Shown: one piece after another, positions 46,114 through 57,760 of the stretch
How the letters are laid out: each line of letters opens with the position of its first letter
How positions within the stretch are numbered: position 1 is the stretch's first letter
Assembly: GCA_024138015.1 (NCBI GenBank)
Contig: JAMXBB010000007.1
Location: forward strand, 90,175,925 to 90,239,924
Length of the DNA: 64,000 bases
Direction: 5' to 3'
DNA from: Lumnitzera littorea
Lineage: Eukaryota > Streptophyta > Magnoliopsida > Myrtales > Combretaceae
The notes under the pieces: model-generated
The model's input: only the letters and a program-made list of their open reading frames with translations
What the model was told of the DNA's origin: nothing
The model's database searches: none
Translations under genes and position numbers: made by a program

Positions 46114-46281
46114 GTTATTGTGAGACCTCATGGTTAAGTGTCCATAAATTGTAGGAAGATATAGTACTAGTTTATAAGGTCATGGTTGTGAACACCTTAT
46201 CAACATAAGCTTGAAACTTTTGGGCCAAGTGGTTAAAATGGGCCCATTAGTGTTTATCGGCTTGGTTATTCACTGCTTTTA
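46114..46281 (+). repeat. Inverted fragment of the TRIM-like LTR
   Basis: The reverse complement of this stretch matches 45422-45590 almost end to end: AAAAGCAGTGAATA, ACCACTTGGCCCAAAAGTTT, AAGCTTATGTTGA-AAGGT, ACCATG-CCTTATAAA, TTAACCATG. It is the 3' half of the LTR in the opposite orientation. It has no primer site next to it. With the TRIM at 45.2-45.7 kb it forms an inverted repeat with a 523-bp spacer. Confidence 0.85.
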
Positions 46282-46289
46282 GCCTCTTA

Positions 46290-48131
46290 TACTTCCTTAG
46301 GGCTCATAAAGGTTAGTATAACCTTCTTCCCATCTTTTTGAAACATGTAGGTGTTCCTATATCCACCATGCAATACTTTAAAATCGAATAGCTAAGGTTA
46401 GCTAAGTAAGATGTGTAAAGCACACATGGGAAGTACATCACATAGCAACTCGTCCTTATACCTATCACCAATAGTAGACCTCCCTTCTCATTCAACTAAT
46501 GAATCTTGTATGGTTTAGGGTACAAGTAAGTCAACAACTTCAGGGCCTTAACTACTCCTTGCATTATGACATTGGTACAATTTCCCCCATCAATGATCAA
46601 TGTGAATAGTTTGCCATTCACTTGGCAATTTGTATGGAAAAGGTTCTCCTTTTATTCATTTTCGTCGGCTACAAAGGTACTGAGAGACCTTTAAACAATG
46701 AAACAATACTCGACCCCTGGTTCAAGTGGGGTTATGGTGTTAAGATCTTCTAGATATCCTTCTAGCCCCTGATTGACTCCCTCTCTATCTTTTCCTTTAT
46801 TAGCACTCTCCACTTCAAACTCATGCTTATCTCCTTTAATGGTCATGATACATCAATTCAGACATTAACTAGCCATGTGTCTATAGCCGAGACATTTGAA
46901 ACACTTGATCTCTCAAGTCTTCCTCCTTAATCTTTAACCTTGGTCTCTTTGGACCTCAGGATCCTTAGCCTTGCCCTTACCTTGGCCATCATCCGATTAG
47001 CTCGACATACCACTTCGAGTCAACAATCCTGGTCAGTTGATTGGCATTTAACTAAGCTAGTTCTGCCTTTATCTTTAGACCCTCTATGCCATTCAAATGG
47101 CCTCCTCTAGAGTCCTAAGCCTCTATAACTCTACAATATAGCCAATCTCAATTCTAAACCTAGAAATGAACAATGCTATAGTCCTAGTCTTGGGTTCATC
47201 AACATTACATCGGATCATCAACAATTGGAATTCTCGAACGTACTCATCTACTTATCCGATGCCTTGCCTCAAGTCTAAGAGTCATAGGAATGTGTCTTAT
47301 TCGTGGTATTCTGGAACAAAACTACTCCTCAGAACTCTCTTCATTTCATTCCATGTCCAAATCTTACATTGGGCTCTCTAGCGTACATTTTGCAAATTTT
47401 TCCACCACATTTCTACATATCCATATAACTCTAATGCAACTACTCTGATACGAACAGTATCCTCATAGTCATAAAAGTAAAATATCTTTTCCTCCTAATC
47501 TAAGTAGTCATTGGCATTACTAAACCCATTAAAGCTGGGAATCTATACTTTGTGATGCTCGGCTCCTTTAGGAGCTTTCAAGTTACGCTCCTCAATACAA
47601 TCGTATTGCACCTACTCATCATACTTCTTAACTTCATCTAACTTTAGTCTCCTTCTAGTAACTTTATCAACACATAAGGGTAGAGCTTGGTTCATTATGA
47701 TTAGTTTTGGTGTGTGTTACTCATCCATCTGCCTTCTTAGCATTTCTCTCACCTCTCTACCTAGTTCAATAGCAATTATTTCCTAAGGTCTGGTCTTTAA
47801 GACCTTTTGTACAAAGACAGCCAAATTTGCCATAAAGGTAGCAAGGTCTTATATTTGCTCATCCGTAGTTTATAGGGTTTCTTGGTTAACATGACCACAA
47901 CCATGAGCATTACTCTCGGCATCATTAATCTCTCCCTGAATGTTAGGATTCAACATTCTCAACATAAAGCTTCAAAAAATACTCCTCGCGCAACAAATTG
48001 CCACACACACTTAGAAAATATGAATCAAATAGTGAATTGCAAACTTGCTTTACTCTTCCAATAGGAAAATAGAGTACAACAAAATAACACACCAGTAAGA
48101 ACTACTTCGATATAACTTTCAATCACAACCT
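46290..48131 (-). pseudogene. Ty3/gypsy gag and protease of element C, truncated
   Basis: On the minus strand from the PBS: the gag core reads VEMWWKNLQ (about 47405), WNEMKRVLRSSFVPEYH (about 47340) and VDEYVREFQLLMI (about 47230). The zinc knuckle is IKCFKCLGYRHMAS followed by a stop before the last Cys (about 46910-46865). The protease start reads LIIDGGNCTNVI (about 46600), with DGG kept, and the open piece 46495-46313 follows. Nothing of RT is present; the element ends at the TRIM fragment. It is a relative of A, B and E in the opposite orientation to A. Confidence 0.75.
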
Positions 48132-48133
48132 TA

Positions 48134-48146
48134 AGCTATGATACTA
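48134..48146 (-). other. Primer binding site of element C, initiator-Met tRNA type
   Basis: On the minus strand TAGTATCATAGCT, a match with two or three changes to TGGTATCAGAGC. It lies 8 bp inside the LTR end. Confidence 0.65.
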
Positions 48147-48154
48147 GGATTATA

Positions 48155-49099
48155 TGATGTACCTAGGAGCTTAGTAATCTCTAAGACTTATCATAGGAAA
48201 TGAGAACTAAATGGGTCTTTCGAGATATCGAAGAAAGCTAAAATGGAATGGTTGGCAAATGTGATACAATAGCTTATGTGAAGCTACTTAGAGGATATGA
48301 CTTACCAACAAACACAACATGACTCAACACTTCGCTTGATATGACGCACAAGCTAATGCCAAGATCCACCTACTACTAATCTTGAGTTACTTGGTAAGAT
48401 TAGATAAGAGTGTAAGAAAATGTGATCGGAGAGGAATATCTCGCAAGAATAAGTATATTCAATATTTGAAAGGGATTTAAGATGTTTCAGCCATAGAGAA
48501 AAGGGATTATTTATAGTAAGTCCCTAGGGTAACATTACAAATAAGGAAAATTACAAAAAGAATAAAGAAGAAAGGGATTCTTAGTATGTATGTAAGGGAT
48601 AAATAAGACAAATAACAAAAAGGAATAATAGTACAATGTTTGAAAAAATGATGGATAGGTGGCAACTTGTTAATAGGTCCATATTAAGGAATCTTTAGGT
48701 GCAACAGCTGGGCTAAGTTCATGGTGTGACAACTATGGATGGGTAGTATCAAGAGTTACCAAGATGAATGAGAGATGCCACTGTATAGTAGGTTGAAAGA
48801 GAAGGATCTAGGGTACGGGGGCCTCAGCTTCGGCACTTAGCAGGTCAACCTCGATACATAAAGGGTCGACAATGGAACAAATATTAGAATAGAGTAAAGT
48901 ATATCCGAGCTGAGTATTTAAGGACTTTACCCACCGTTCTCCCATGTACTATGTCTTATCCTTGACAGCCTGACGAGAGAGAATCCTTTTGGTAAGAGAC
49001 TAAAGGCCTCTAAGGCTCGCATGAGTAAGAAGGCCAACGGTCAGCAGTCCATCACTTAGAGTCTTTTATGTAATTGGTCTGGGGAGTTGATTCTTAACG
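48155..49099 (-). repeat. 5' LTR of element C (about 945 bp)
   Basis: On the minus strand it begins near TTAAGAATCAACTCCCCAGACC and ends CTCCTAGGTACATCA at 48155. Both ends match the LTRs of A and B (ATAGGAATCAACCCCCTAGACC; CCTAGAGATGCATCA), while the middle is more diverged. A TATA box on the minus strand, TATAAATAATCCC, is at 48515-48503. The outer end lies within element D integrase; no target duplication with the far side at 42335 could be seen. Confidence 0.7.
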
Positions 49100-49848
49100 C
49101 ATGATGATCTCCATAAGGCTCTTATTGAAGGAAAAGCTTCACTAGATATTGAAATAGAACTAGGTGATATCTAGTAAATTGACCCAATTCTTTTGGTTAG
49201 ATACAACAAAGTGCAGAAGGTATTCTTCTAATAGGTCAATGAATTGACTATCCGCCCATCACTTTAAGGATGGTAGCTAGAGGTTATACTTAACTTAGAA
49301 CCAAGGAGTTAGAACAACTCTATCCAAAACTTTCCTATAAACCTGGCATTCCTATCACTTACAATGCTATAGGGTACTTCCTAGAACTTCACCATATGCT
49401 TGAAGAAAAGCTAAGCTATCTCTTTTTTATTTGAACTTTCATGTTAGGAATGAAGATCACATACTTGGAAAACCTATTAACAACAATAAAAATCGATGAG
49501 CATTCTCTTACTATTGGTAGGAAAGTGATAAAGTTCATAAAGACGCTCTCTCATGGGTGATATGGCACTAAGAGGGGCTTCAACAACCCTATATTCTTCT
49601 ACCTCGCAACTCTATCTTGTTGATAAGTTAAGCTTGTCTTCATATAGCTCATCACGTCTTCCTCCTTATCTGCCAATAGTTCCTTAGCTTCAATAAGCTA
49701 AACATTCCTTACCAATTGAGATGTGCAATTCATGGATCATGACACTCCCTCATGAATGCCCTCCTCAAGTTTCCTGTCTATGGGACATACAATTGACAAT
49801 CCTATTTATAGATGAGATCACTCTTTACCCAAAATCTATGACTCTTCC
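49100..49848 (-). pseudogene. Chromovirus integrase core (element D, second piece)
   Basis: On the minus strand the stretch from 49848 to 49100 reads as integrase catalytic core in broken frames, ending KNWVNLLDIT and SFSFNKSLMEIIM (about 49110-49180), the segment just after the catalytic Glu. Near 49600-49500 are pieces of the zinc finger and start of the core. It is continuous, across element B, with RNase H at 57761, and, across elements A and C, with 42335. Confidence 0.6.
49844..49848. repeat. Target site duplication of element B, left
   Basis: CTTCC, repeated at 57761-57765 on the other side of the element. This is the 5-bp duplication left by integrase. Confidence 0.9.
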
Positions 49849-50800
49849 TAATAAGAATCAACCATCCAGATCGATCATACGTAGTTGAGCCAGAGGACTC
49901 TAAGGACTCATGATGAGGATAATGGCTCGTAGCCCCATCTAGGAGAAGAATTCTTATTTCGACCTCCATGATTTACTTTACTGCTAACCTGAGTATTAAG
50001 CTCTCTCGTATACCAATATTGTCTTTAGAATTGCTAAGCAAACATATCGACCTTCTTAGTAGGCATGCTAACGCTCCAGGCAGGCATGCCTAACTACTAA
50101 GTAGTCGTACCATAATCATGACAACATGCAAGCACATTAACCTCAACAACTATCCAAAGCCAACCTCTCGAAACAACTAAGATCTAACCCTAGTTTGAGG
50201 TGAATATTCATTTGTCTCTAATTGGCTGAGAACCGATTTGATCCAAATCAGGTTAGTTTTGATTGCATACCCTCTTTTTCCTCACTTCATCCGAGTTGTA
50301 CTATATTTTATAGTAACCAGCCACCGTGCAATACGTGTCTTCTAACACAATATTCTAGAAGGATTATTTACTTTTCTGTACAAAATATTCTTTGTCTTTT
50401 TTTTTTTATCATTTTTAGCATTATTCATGTATCCCCATTATAAATTACCTATTTATCTCTTCTATATATACTTGTAACCTTAGTGGGGCTAATATAAATA
50501 CCTCATTTGTCATATGCTAACATAACTCTTTGATCATCAAAATATATAAGTTTCTCTTTTAAGCAACCCTAATATTCTCATTCCTTAACTCTTATCTAAT
50601 CCCTTTAGTAAGGAGTAGTGGTAAGTAAACCTATAGTTCAGATCAATACATCACATTTAACAAATTATAGGCTAAGTAAGATCAATTGGTGTGTCATGTC
50701 TAGTTGGTAGCTGCCCAAACTTTTGCTAGCTTTCTTGTTTTCCTTTCGGTTCATTTACATTGTGGTGCTTCTCCATATGTTTAACCCCAAAAACACATCA
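49849..50800 (+). repeat. 5' LTR of gypsy element B (952 bp)
   Basis: Begins TAATAAGAATCAACC (TG mutated to TA) and ends AAAACACATCA. It matches 56817-57760 over its full length, with many substitutions. TATA box TATAAATA at 50493-50500. Flanked by the CTTCC duplication. The divergence from the 3' LTR suggests an old insertion. Confidence 0.92.
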
Positions 50801-50808
50801 GCTTCGCT

Positions 50809-50820
50809 AGTATCAAAGTA
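50809..50820 (+). other. Primer binding site of element B, degraded
   Basis: AGTATCAAAGTA, at the same distance from the LTR as in element A, where the match to the initiator-Met tRNA complement is nearly perfect. Here several bases have changed. Confidence 0.65.
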
Positions 50821-51179
50821 TGGTTTTGAGAGGGAGTATATGAAGTTACAGTAAAGTTTTGGTTTGTATTTGTTATTTGTGGCTACTGTATTCCTTCCAT
50901 AACTGCTCCAATGTGTTCTTGTAAAGTAAGTTTGGATTTGTAAGCTGTATAGTAAAGATTTGTGCATTAGAAAGTGTAGTTCCATTGTTACTTTATTTTT
51001 ACTCTATTTTCCACTATGAAAACAAAGCAAGTTCTTTTCTATCCTATTCAAGCGATTATTAGGTGTTGACATTGTTATAATGTGTTAGTTAAAGTTTTGG
51101 ATAGTAAGGTAGCAATATTTTCCATATATTGTGTTGTTAATCTGTTTGAAAAGTATTATACCATATCAGATTTAAGTGT

Positions 51180-52560
51180 TTAGGGTATTATTGGTAATCA
51201 AAGTAATGTTGCTCAACCTGGTCATGGTCATAATAGTAGTAACACTCTAGGGTCAGTTGATGATAAGTTTGATAGACTCACTATCCTTGTTAAGAGTCTA
51301 GTCACCACGATGCAAGTTAATAGACAACAACCCCAAGGTGTACTGCACCATAACCTACCAAAAAATGCTCCTAAGAGACGTTGTGACTAACGTAATCGAG
51401 CTAATCGCCCAGTTCAACCCCTTCGAGCTAGTAGAGTAGCAGATTAAGTTGTTAAGCGAAGGTTAGAGTTGAAGGAGATTGAGAAAGATGATGAGTAGAT
51501 AGATGCTAAAGAGTATGGAGAGGAAGAAAAAGAGGCTGATTATTATCGAGCACAAAAGCGAGGACACCGAGCTCCTTGAGCACTAAAGAATGTTAAGGTC
51601 CAAATCTTACCCTTAAGTAGAAGTGGAGATGCAAATGAATATTTAGAGTGAGAAGAGAAGGTAGAGAAAGTGTTTGACTGTTATGGATATACAAATGTTG
51701 TCAAGGTTTAAGTTGCTGTACTTAAGTTCTCTAAGTATGCCACAATATGGTGGAAAAATTTGGATGCAACCAGACCAAGGGATGGAAGACAAAGAGTAAG
51801 GATCTAAGATGAGATGAAGAGATTGATGAGGGCTAGATTTTTGCTTGAGACCTACTTGTAGGATACATTTGCCAAACTGTACGAACTTTACTAAGGAGGC
51901 CGATCTATTGATGATTATGTGAGAGAATTCCAAATGCTTATGATCCAAGTAGACATAGATGAACCCAAGGCTCATATAGTATCACGGTTCATTTTTGAGC
52001 TCAAATACAAGATTTACAACATTGTGGAAGTGTAAAGGTTTTATACTCTAGAAGAAGCAATTAAGGTGGCACAGAGGGTTGAAAAATAGAAGAGAAATGC
52101 TTCGAGTCGGCCTAGGCCAATATTTTTTCAAGCCATAGTTCCATGCTAACTTATTCACGCCTAGTCGAGGAGAGAAATGACTAACCTGACTATAGTCGAA
52201 TAGGCTAATAGGGCCGAGTAGGCCAGTTGAGCCGAATTGAGGCTACATCGACCCCTAGGACATATGAAAGAGGACAGACCTCTGGACGGAAGATAAGTGA
52301 GGTGAAGTGCTTTAAATGTTTAGGCTTTGGACACATGGCTACTGAATGTCTGAACCAACGTGCCATGGTGCTCCAAGGAGATATAGTGGATAGTACCAAT
52401 GAGAGTAAGCTCAAGGAGGGGAAAAATGATGGAAGGATTGAAGCCGAAGAGGAAGAGGAGACCTATGTTTATGCCAACCAGGGAAAGGTGATGACCTTAT
52501 TACTGAGACGAGTATCAAGTTCCTTACTAAACTCCAAAGAAGACTAGAGAGAAAACCTGT
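51180..52560 (+). pseudogene. Ty3/gypsy gag of element B
   Basis: Leader with Gln/Asn-rich text (about 51260-51380), an acidic part (about 51470-51540), then the gag core: SRSGDANEYL (about 51618), WWKNLDATRPRDGRQ (about 51750), DEMKRLMRARFLLETYL (51810-51860) and IDDYVREFQMLMIQ (about 51905). The open piece 52227-52547 has an intact zinc knuckle CFKCLGFGHMATEC and then a very acidic tail (EAEEEEETYVYAN). Several stops interrupt the core, so Gag cannot be made whole. It is nearly the same protein as in element A. Confidence 0.88.
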
Positions 52561-52920
52561 TCCATACAAAGTGTACCATCAAAGGACAGTTGTGCACTAA
52601 CGTTGTGGACAAAGGAAGTTATACCGATGTCATCATACAGTCCTTGTGCAAAGGTTTAGACTATTGACCTCTAAGTACCTCCAACCTTACAAACTACATT
52701 AACTTCATGATAAGGGTGCTCTGCAAGTCATAGAGCAAGTAATTATCCCATTCAGTGTTGGGAATGTGTATAAGGACAAAGTAATGTGTGATGTCGTCAC
52801 TGTAGGAGCTTCACATCTGTTATTTGAAAGACCTTGGTTGTTTAATTGACATATTACTCACAACGGATACAAGAACACCTATGCCTTTGTTAAGGACAAG
52901 AAAAATATTATACTGCAACC
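52561..52920 (+). pseudogene. Ty3/gypsy protease of element B
   Basis: Reads FHTKCTIKGQLCTNVVDKGS, where the active site is DKGS (family DGGS), and then YTDVI. After HDKGALQVIEQ it reads VGASHLLFERPWLFN (about 52800), the flap with ILLGRPW changed. A linker with KKNIILQPM and NEIHNEL leads to RT. The Asp is kept. Confidence 0.78.
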
Positions 52921-53291
52921 CATGACATTGACCTAAGTAAATGAGATCCATAATGAGCTTTCCTGAGTTAGTGAGAAGAAGGCCTTATTAATGAGCTAAA
53001 GAGAGCTTCGAGCTATTGAGAAGGCCAAAGAGCCTATGTTCCTATTGAATAGAAGATTATTGGAGATGAAAGATTTGGGGGATGTTCCTAATGAGATCCG
53101 AAGCTTGATAGATGAATTTTTTAACCTATTTCCTAAGGAGTTGCCTAAAGGACTATCTCTGGTCCGAGGCATAGAGCATTGTATTAATCTATAGCCAAGC
53201 GCCGCCCTGCCTACAAAATGAACCCTAAGTAGGCTACTAAGCTGAAAAGACAAGTAGATGAGCTCATAGGGAAAGGATACATGAGGAAGAG
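52921..53291 (+). pseudogene. Ty3/gypsy reverse transcriptase of element B, part before the solo LTR
   Basis: The segment reads LLEMKDLGDVPNEIRSLIDE and then FPKELPKGLSLVRGIEHCI, the typical lead into RT, then LIGKGYMRK at 53260-53290. It stops at the AAGAG duplication where the Athila-like solo LTR begins, and resumes at 54511. Confidence 0.85.
53287..53291. repeat. Target site duplication of the solo LTR, left copy
   Basis: AAGAG, repeated exactly at 54511-54515. This proves a single insertion event into element B. Confidence 0.93.
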
Positions 53292-54510
53292 TGATAACTC
53301 TAATTTTAAACATATCTTATATGGTGATTTTATGGCATTTCCCTTACATTTTTTTGTTTTCTTTAAAGAAATTGATACTTAATTGAGTAAAATGTTGATT
53401 TCAGGGTTTAAACGCGTTCTAGGCTCGAAAACGAAGAAAACGAATCAAGTTTCACTCAATTCCGAGTTCAAACGAAGACTTTATGAAATTTTGAAGTTGT
53501 GCAGAAATTTTGCCTTTGTGCAGAAAGTTACACGACCTGGGGACACGGCCATGTCCCAGGCCGTGTCTGGTGACGAAAATAAAATCCATGTAATACACAT
53601 ATATAAGGAGATCTTAGGGTTCAAAAGAGAGAGAGACATTACAGAAACGGAGAGAAACAAGAGACAAGAAGAGATTTAAGGAGAACATTAATCAAGAAGT
53701 AAGAACAACATCGATTTCAAGATTAGAGATTGTTCATCAAATCAAGAGGGGTTTCCATGTTTTATTTTATATTATTGATGAAACTCGTTTTTAGATTCGT
53801 CATGATAGCTTAGAATTCAAGTATTTAGGATTATGGAACCTAGGGTTTCATGTAACCCTTGGATTGAATTATAATTTCAAGAAAGTTTTTATCTTTTCTT
53901 GATTCAATTATGTCGTTTAGATATGGATTGATAATTCTAGAGTATCAATATATGATATTATGCATGTTGATTGAGAAATTGCATGTGTAATTAGATCTTA
54001 ACATAATTGAAGAGAATTACATGTATACTTAGAGATAAGATACATGATTCTTCCGGAAAGTTGATTGTTTGTGTGGGAATTCATTAAACATTAATGCAAT
54101 TCTAAGTTATATTACTAAGTGAAGAGATTCCGGTAAATAATTTAGAATTAGGGTTAATATGCTTGAGAAAGATATTAGCTTTAATTGTGAATCCCTCCGG
54201 TCAAGAATCATAGAAACTGAATTGAATATATTTTAAAAAGGTTACATGTTAAATACTAGGGGAAATAATTCCTAAATACATTATTGCATATTTGAAGTCG
54301 TTCGTAGTTTATTGCTTTCTAAATTGCTTAGTTAAGTCTCATAATTAGTTTAGTTTATTAATTTCAGTATTTTTAATTCATTCAACTCGACATAATTTTC
54401 CGGTTAAATAATAAAGCTAAAGTTAATATTAATACTCAAAATCTCTGAGGGATCGACTCGAACTCATATCCGACTATATTAAAATTAATAGGTGCGCTTG
54501 CCTCATATCA
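53292..54510 (+). repeat. Solo LTR of the Athila-like family (1219 bp)
   Basis: Begins TGATAACTCTAATTTTAAAC and ends GCTTGCCTCATATCA, the same family as the LTR at 2337-3586 on the other strand. There is no internal region, and both sides carry AAGAG, so the internal part was lost by recombination between the two LTRs of a full element. TATA box TATATAAGGAG at 53600-53610. It carries one GC-rich inverted repeat (53542-53567). A 98-codon frame at 53383-53679 lies wholly in the LTR and is not a gene. Confidence 0.95.
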
Positions 54511-55080
54511 AAGAGCATGAGCACTTATGCTATACCAGCTTTATTCATCCTAAAGAAGGATGGTTTATGGTACATGTGCATTGATAGCTGAGCAATTAAT
54601 CGAATTACTGTCAAGTATAGATATTCGATACTAAAGCTCGATTGCATGTTAGATGAACTTCATGGTGTCAAAATATTTTCAAAGATTGATTTGCAAAGTA
54701 GTTACCACCAAATTTGCATGAGACTAGGTGATGGATAGAAGACTACTTTCAAGACAAGGCATGGTCTATATGAATGGCTAGTTATGCCGTTCAAACTTAC
54801 AAATGTACAAAGCACATTTATGAGGCTTATGAACCATGTGATGCACCATCTAATCGAACAATGAGTGGTTGTGTACATTGATGATATATTGATATATAAT
54901 ACCAACCTAGACAACCATGTTCAATATCTTTGAGTTGCTTTTGAAATCTTACGAGCCAAGAAGTTATTTGGGAACCTAAAGTATACGTTCTGTCGGGGTA
55001 AAGTGGTTTTTCTTGGGTATGTAGTATCAAGGGAAGGAATTTGAGGTGATGAGGAGAAGGTCTGAGCTATCTTGAAGTAA
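54511..55080 (+). pseudogene. Ty3/gypsy reverse transcriptase of element B, main part
   Basis: After the insertion the RT continues: PALFILKKDGLWYMCID (about 54536), KLDCMLDELHGVKIFSKIDL (54640-54690; first catalytic Asp kept), HGLYEWLVMPFKLTNVQSTF (about 54760) and VVVYIDDILIYNT, with YIDD at 54874-54885 intact, then KVVFLGYVVS (about 55000). Stops at about 54588, 54738 and 54862 interrupt it. The catalytic residues are better kept than in the other RT copies of this window. Confidence 0.88.
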
Positions 55081-55600
55081 CTAACGCTAAAGAATGTTAT
55101 GGAAGTATCAAGCTTTCGTGGCCTTACTTCTTTCTACAGGTAATTTATTGAGAACTTCAATACTATTATAGCCCCCTTAATTGAGTTGAGGAAAAAGGGA
55201 GATGGGTTCTAATGGAATGATTAAGCTGAATAGAGTTTCAAAGAGATCAAGGAGAAGCTTACCTCTACCCCTATCTTATCATTACCAAATTTTGACAAAC
55301 CATTTAAAATGGAGTACAATGTGTCAAGCGTTGGAATTTGTGTCGTCCAAATGTAAGAACGATGACCAATTGCTTATCATAGTGAGAAGCTTAGTGGTGC
55401 TGCATTAAATTATTCTATGTATAAGAAAAAGTTGTACTCTCTTTTCCAATCTCTTACTGTCTAACAATACCACTCACTACTACGAGAGTTTGTGATCTAC
55501 ACTGATCATGAGTCATTAAAGTATCTTGGGAGTCAAAACAAACTATCAAAGAGGCAATCCAAGTGGCTAAAGTTTATGGAAACGTAGTCGCTAATGCTCT
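55081..55600 (+). pseudogene. Ty3/gypsy RNase H of element B
   Basis: The connection reads SFRGLTSFYR (about 55110) and FNTIIAPLIEL, then KPFKMEYNVSSVGI (about 55300), where the usual first Asp of RNase H (TDAS / YDAS) is Asn. FVIYTDHESLKYLGSQ (about 55490) and LSKRQSKWLKFMET follow. Integrase starts directly after. Confidence 0.78.
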
Positions 55601-56760
55601 ATCATGTTAGTAAACCTTGTTGACCACTTTGCGAACAAAGTTGCTAGGATTTTCACTTATCCAAACCGTTCTACGTGTGAGCTGTTGGTAAAAGAAGCTC
55701 ATAGTGGTGGATTATCTTATTATTTTGGAGAGACCAAAATAGCCAATCTATTGAAAAAAAACTTTTACTGGCCTGGTTTGGCTAAAGATGTTCGTAAGGT
55801 ATTGGGAAGTTGTAAGGTGTGCAAGAGAGCTAAGGGAAAAAGAGAGCCCCATGGAGAGCATATACCCTTACCAACACTAACCCTACCTTAGGCTAACCTC
55901 AACATGGACTTTGTCTTAAGGATGCGTCAGACATCTAAGGGAAAAGATTTGGTCTTCATAGTAATGGACCGCTTCAACAAAATGACACACTTCATCCCAT
56001 ACCATCAAACTAATGATGCTTTATATATTATTGATATATTTTTGTAGAAAGTAGGCTAACTACACTGAGTGTTGAAAACTATTGTTTCAAATTGAGACAC
56101 AAAATTTTTGAGCTATTTTTAGAAGAATCTTTGGAGAAGACTTAGAACTAAACTTATGTTTAACTTTAGTAGCCACCCCCAAACTAATGGCCAGACTAAA
56201 GTGGTGAACAGGACATTAGCCAATTTACTTAGAGTTGTTATGGGAAAGAACTTGAAGGATTAAGATGTATGTCTACCAGTTGTAGAGTTTGCATACAATC
56301 AAACCATCCATAGTACCACTTAAAAGACCCCATTTAAGGTCGTCTATGGCCTTAACCCCATTATCCCCCTAGATTTGATCAGTACCCTTATAATTGTTGA
56401 AGAAAGTCAATCCGTAGTCGACCAAGCCTAAGAATTGCAGGAGTTACACTAAATTGTGACAAGGAAGATTGTTAGGTTCAATTAGAGACAACAAGAGATT
56501 GGTAGTTAAGGCTACCGAATTGTTTCTTTCAAGCTAAGAGACTTCATATAGATTTATCTCAACCGAAAATGATTTCTCCACTTGACATAGAACAAATTAT
56601 CTCCATAACCTAATGGTCTATTTAAGATTTTAAAGAAGATCAATTGCAATGCCTACCAGATCGAGTTGCCCAATGACTATTGTATTTCCTCCATTTTCAA
56701 TGTATCTGACCTAATTATAAACCGACCAAAAGAAGAAGATCCCATAGGTACCTCGAAAGA
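55601..56760 (+). pseudogene. Ty3/gypsy integrase of element B
   Basis: The open piece 55604-55891 holds the zinc finger, EAHSGGLSYYFGETKIANLL then WPGLAKDVRKV and CKVCKRAKG; the second His appears replaced by Tyr. The core has NLNMDFVLRM (about 55900), IVMDRFNKMTHFIPY, TIVSN followed by a stop and DTKF (about 56090), and SSHPQTNGQTKVVNRTL (about 56170-56220), in which Lys stands where the catalytic Glu is expected. The C-terminal part (about 56560-56700) ends before the 3' LTR. No chromodomain is clear. Confidence 0.82.
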
Positions 56761-56816
56761 ATAGTGACTAGAGACCACTTCAGGTTTGAGGTCCAATCTT
56801 CCCAACCCCTAGGCAG

Positions 56817-57760
56817 AGATAGGAATTAACCCTTTAGACCGATTACATACAGTCCAGCTAAAAGACTTTAAGGGCTTACGAGGAGGATAATGGCTCGTAA
56901 CACCATTCAAGAAAAGAATTCCTATTTTGAACTCCATGATTTATTCTACTGCCAACCTAAGTACTAAGCTCTCTAGGGTACCAACATTATCTTTGGAATT
57001 GTCGAGCAAGCATGCCAACCTTTCACGTAGGCATGCCTACTTGTTAAGCAACCATACCATAATCATGACAACATTTAAGCATATTAGCCTCAACAATTGT
57101 CCAAAGTTGAGCTTTCGAAATGACCAAGATCCGATCCTAATCTAAGGCAAATATTGATTAGTGACTAATTGGTCAAGAACCAACCTGATCTAAATCAGGT
57201 CGAGAACTGACCTAATGCTCTGACCACATACCTTCTTTTTCCTCACTTCATTTGAGTTGTGCTATATTTTAAAGTGACTAGTGACTAGCCACCGTGTAAC
57301 ACATGTATTTTAACACAATATTCCAAAATGATTCTTTACTTTTCTATATAGATTATTATTTGTCTCTTTTACCTTTTTTAGTATTATTCATGTATCTCAA
57401 TTGTAAATTATCCCTTTATCTTTTCCATGTATGCTTGTAACCTTAGTGGGGCTAGTATAAATACCCCATTTATTGTATGCAAACATAACTCTTTGATCAT
57501 CAAAATATATAAGTTTCCCTTTTTAGCAACCTTAATGTTCTCATTTACCCTTAACTCTTATCTATTCCCATTAGCAATGAGTAGTTGTAAGTAACCCTAG
57601 AGTTTGAATCGATGTGTTATGTCCAGTAAATTGTAGGTCGAATAAGATCGATTAGTGTATCATATCTAGTTAATAGCTGCTCGGACTTTTGTTCTTGTTT
57701 TCCTTTAGGTTTGTTTACATTGTAGTACTCCTTTGTATGCTTAACCCTAGAGATGCATCA
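56817..57760 (+). repeat. 3' LTR of element B (944 bp)
   Basis: Begins AGATAGGAATTAACCC and ends TAGAGATGCATCA. It pairs with 49849-50800. A short purine word AGGCAGAG (56811-56818) just before it is the probable remnant of the polypurine tract. TATA box at 57456-57463. The right flank is CTTCC (57761-57765), matching the left flank. Confidence 0.92.

Noticed and set aside
47166..47381. 71-codon plus-strand frame
   Set aside because: Antisense shadow of the minus-strand gag of element C.
50222..50443. 73-codon frame
   Set aside because: Lies inside the 5' LTR of element B and is not kept in the 3' LTR.
53383..53679. 98-codon open frame on the plus strand
   Set aside because: It lies entirely inside the solo LTR, crosses the TATA box and is not kept in the other LTR copy.
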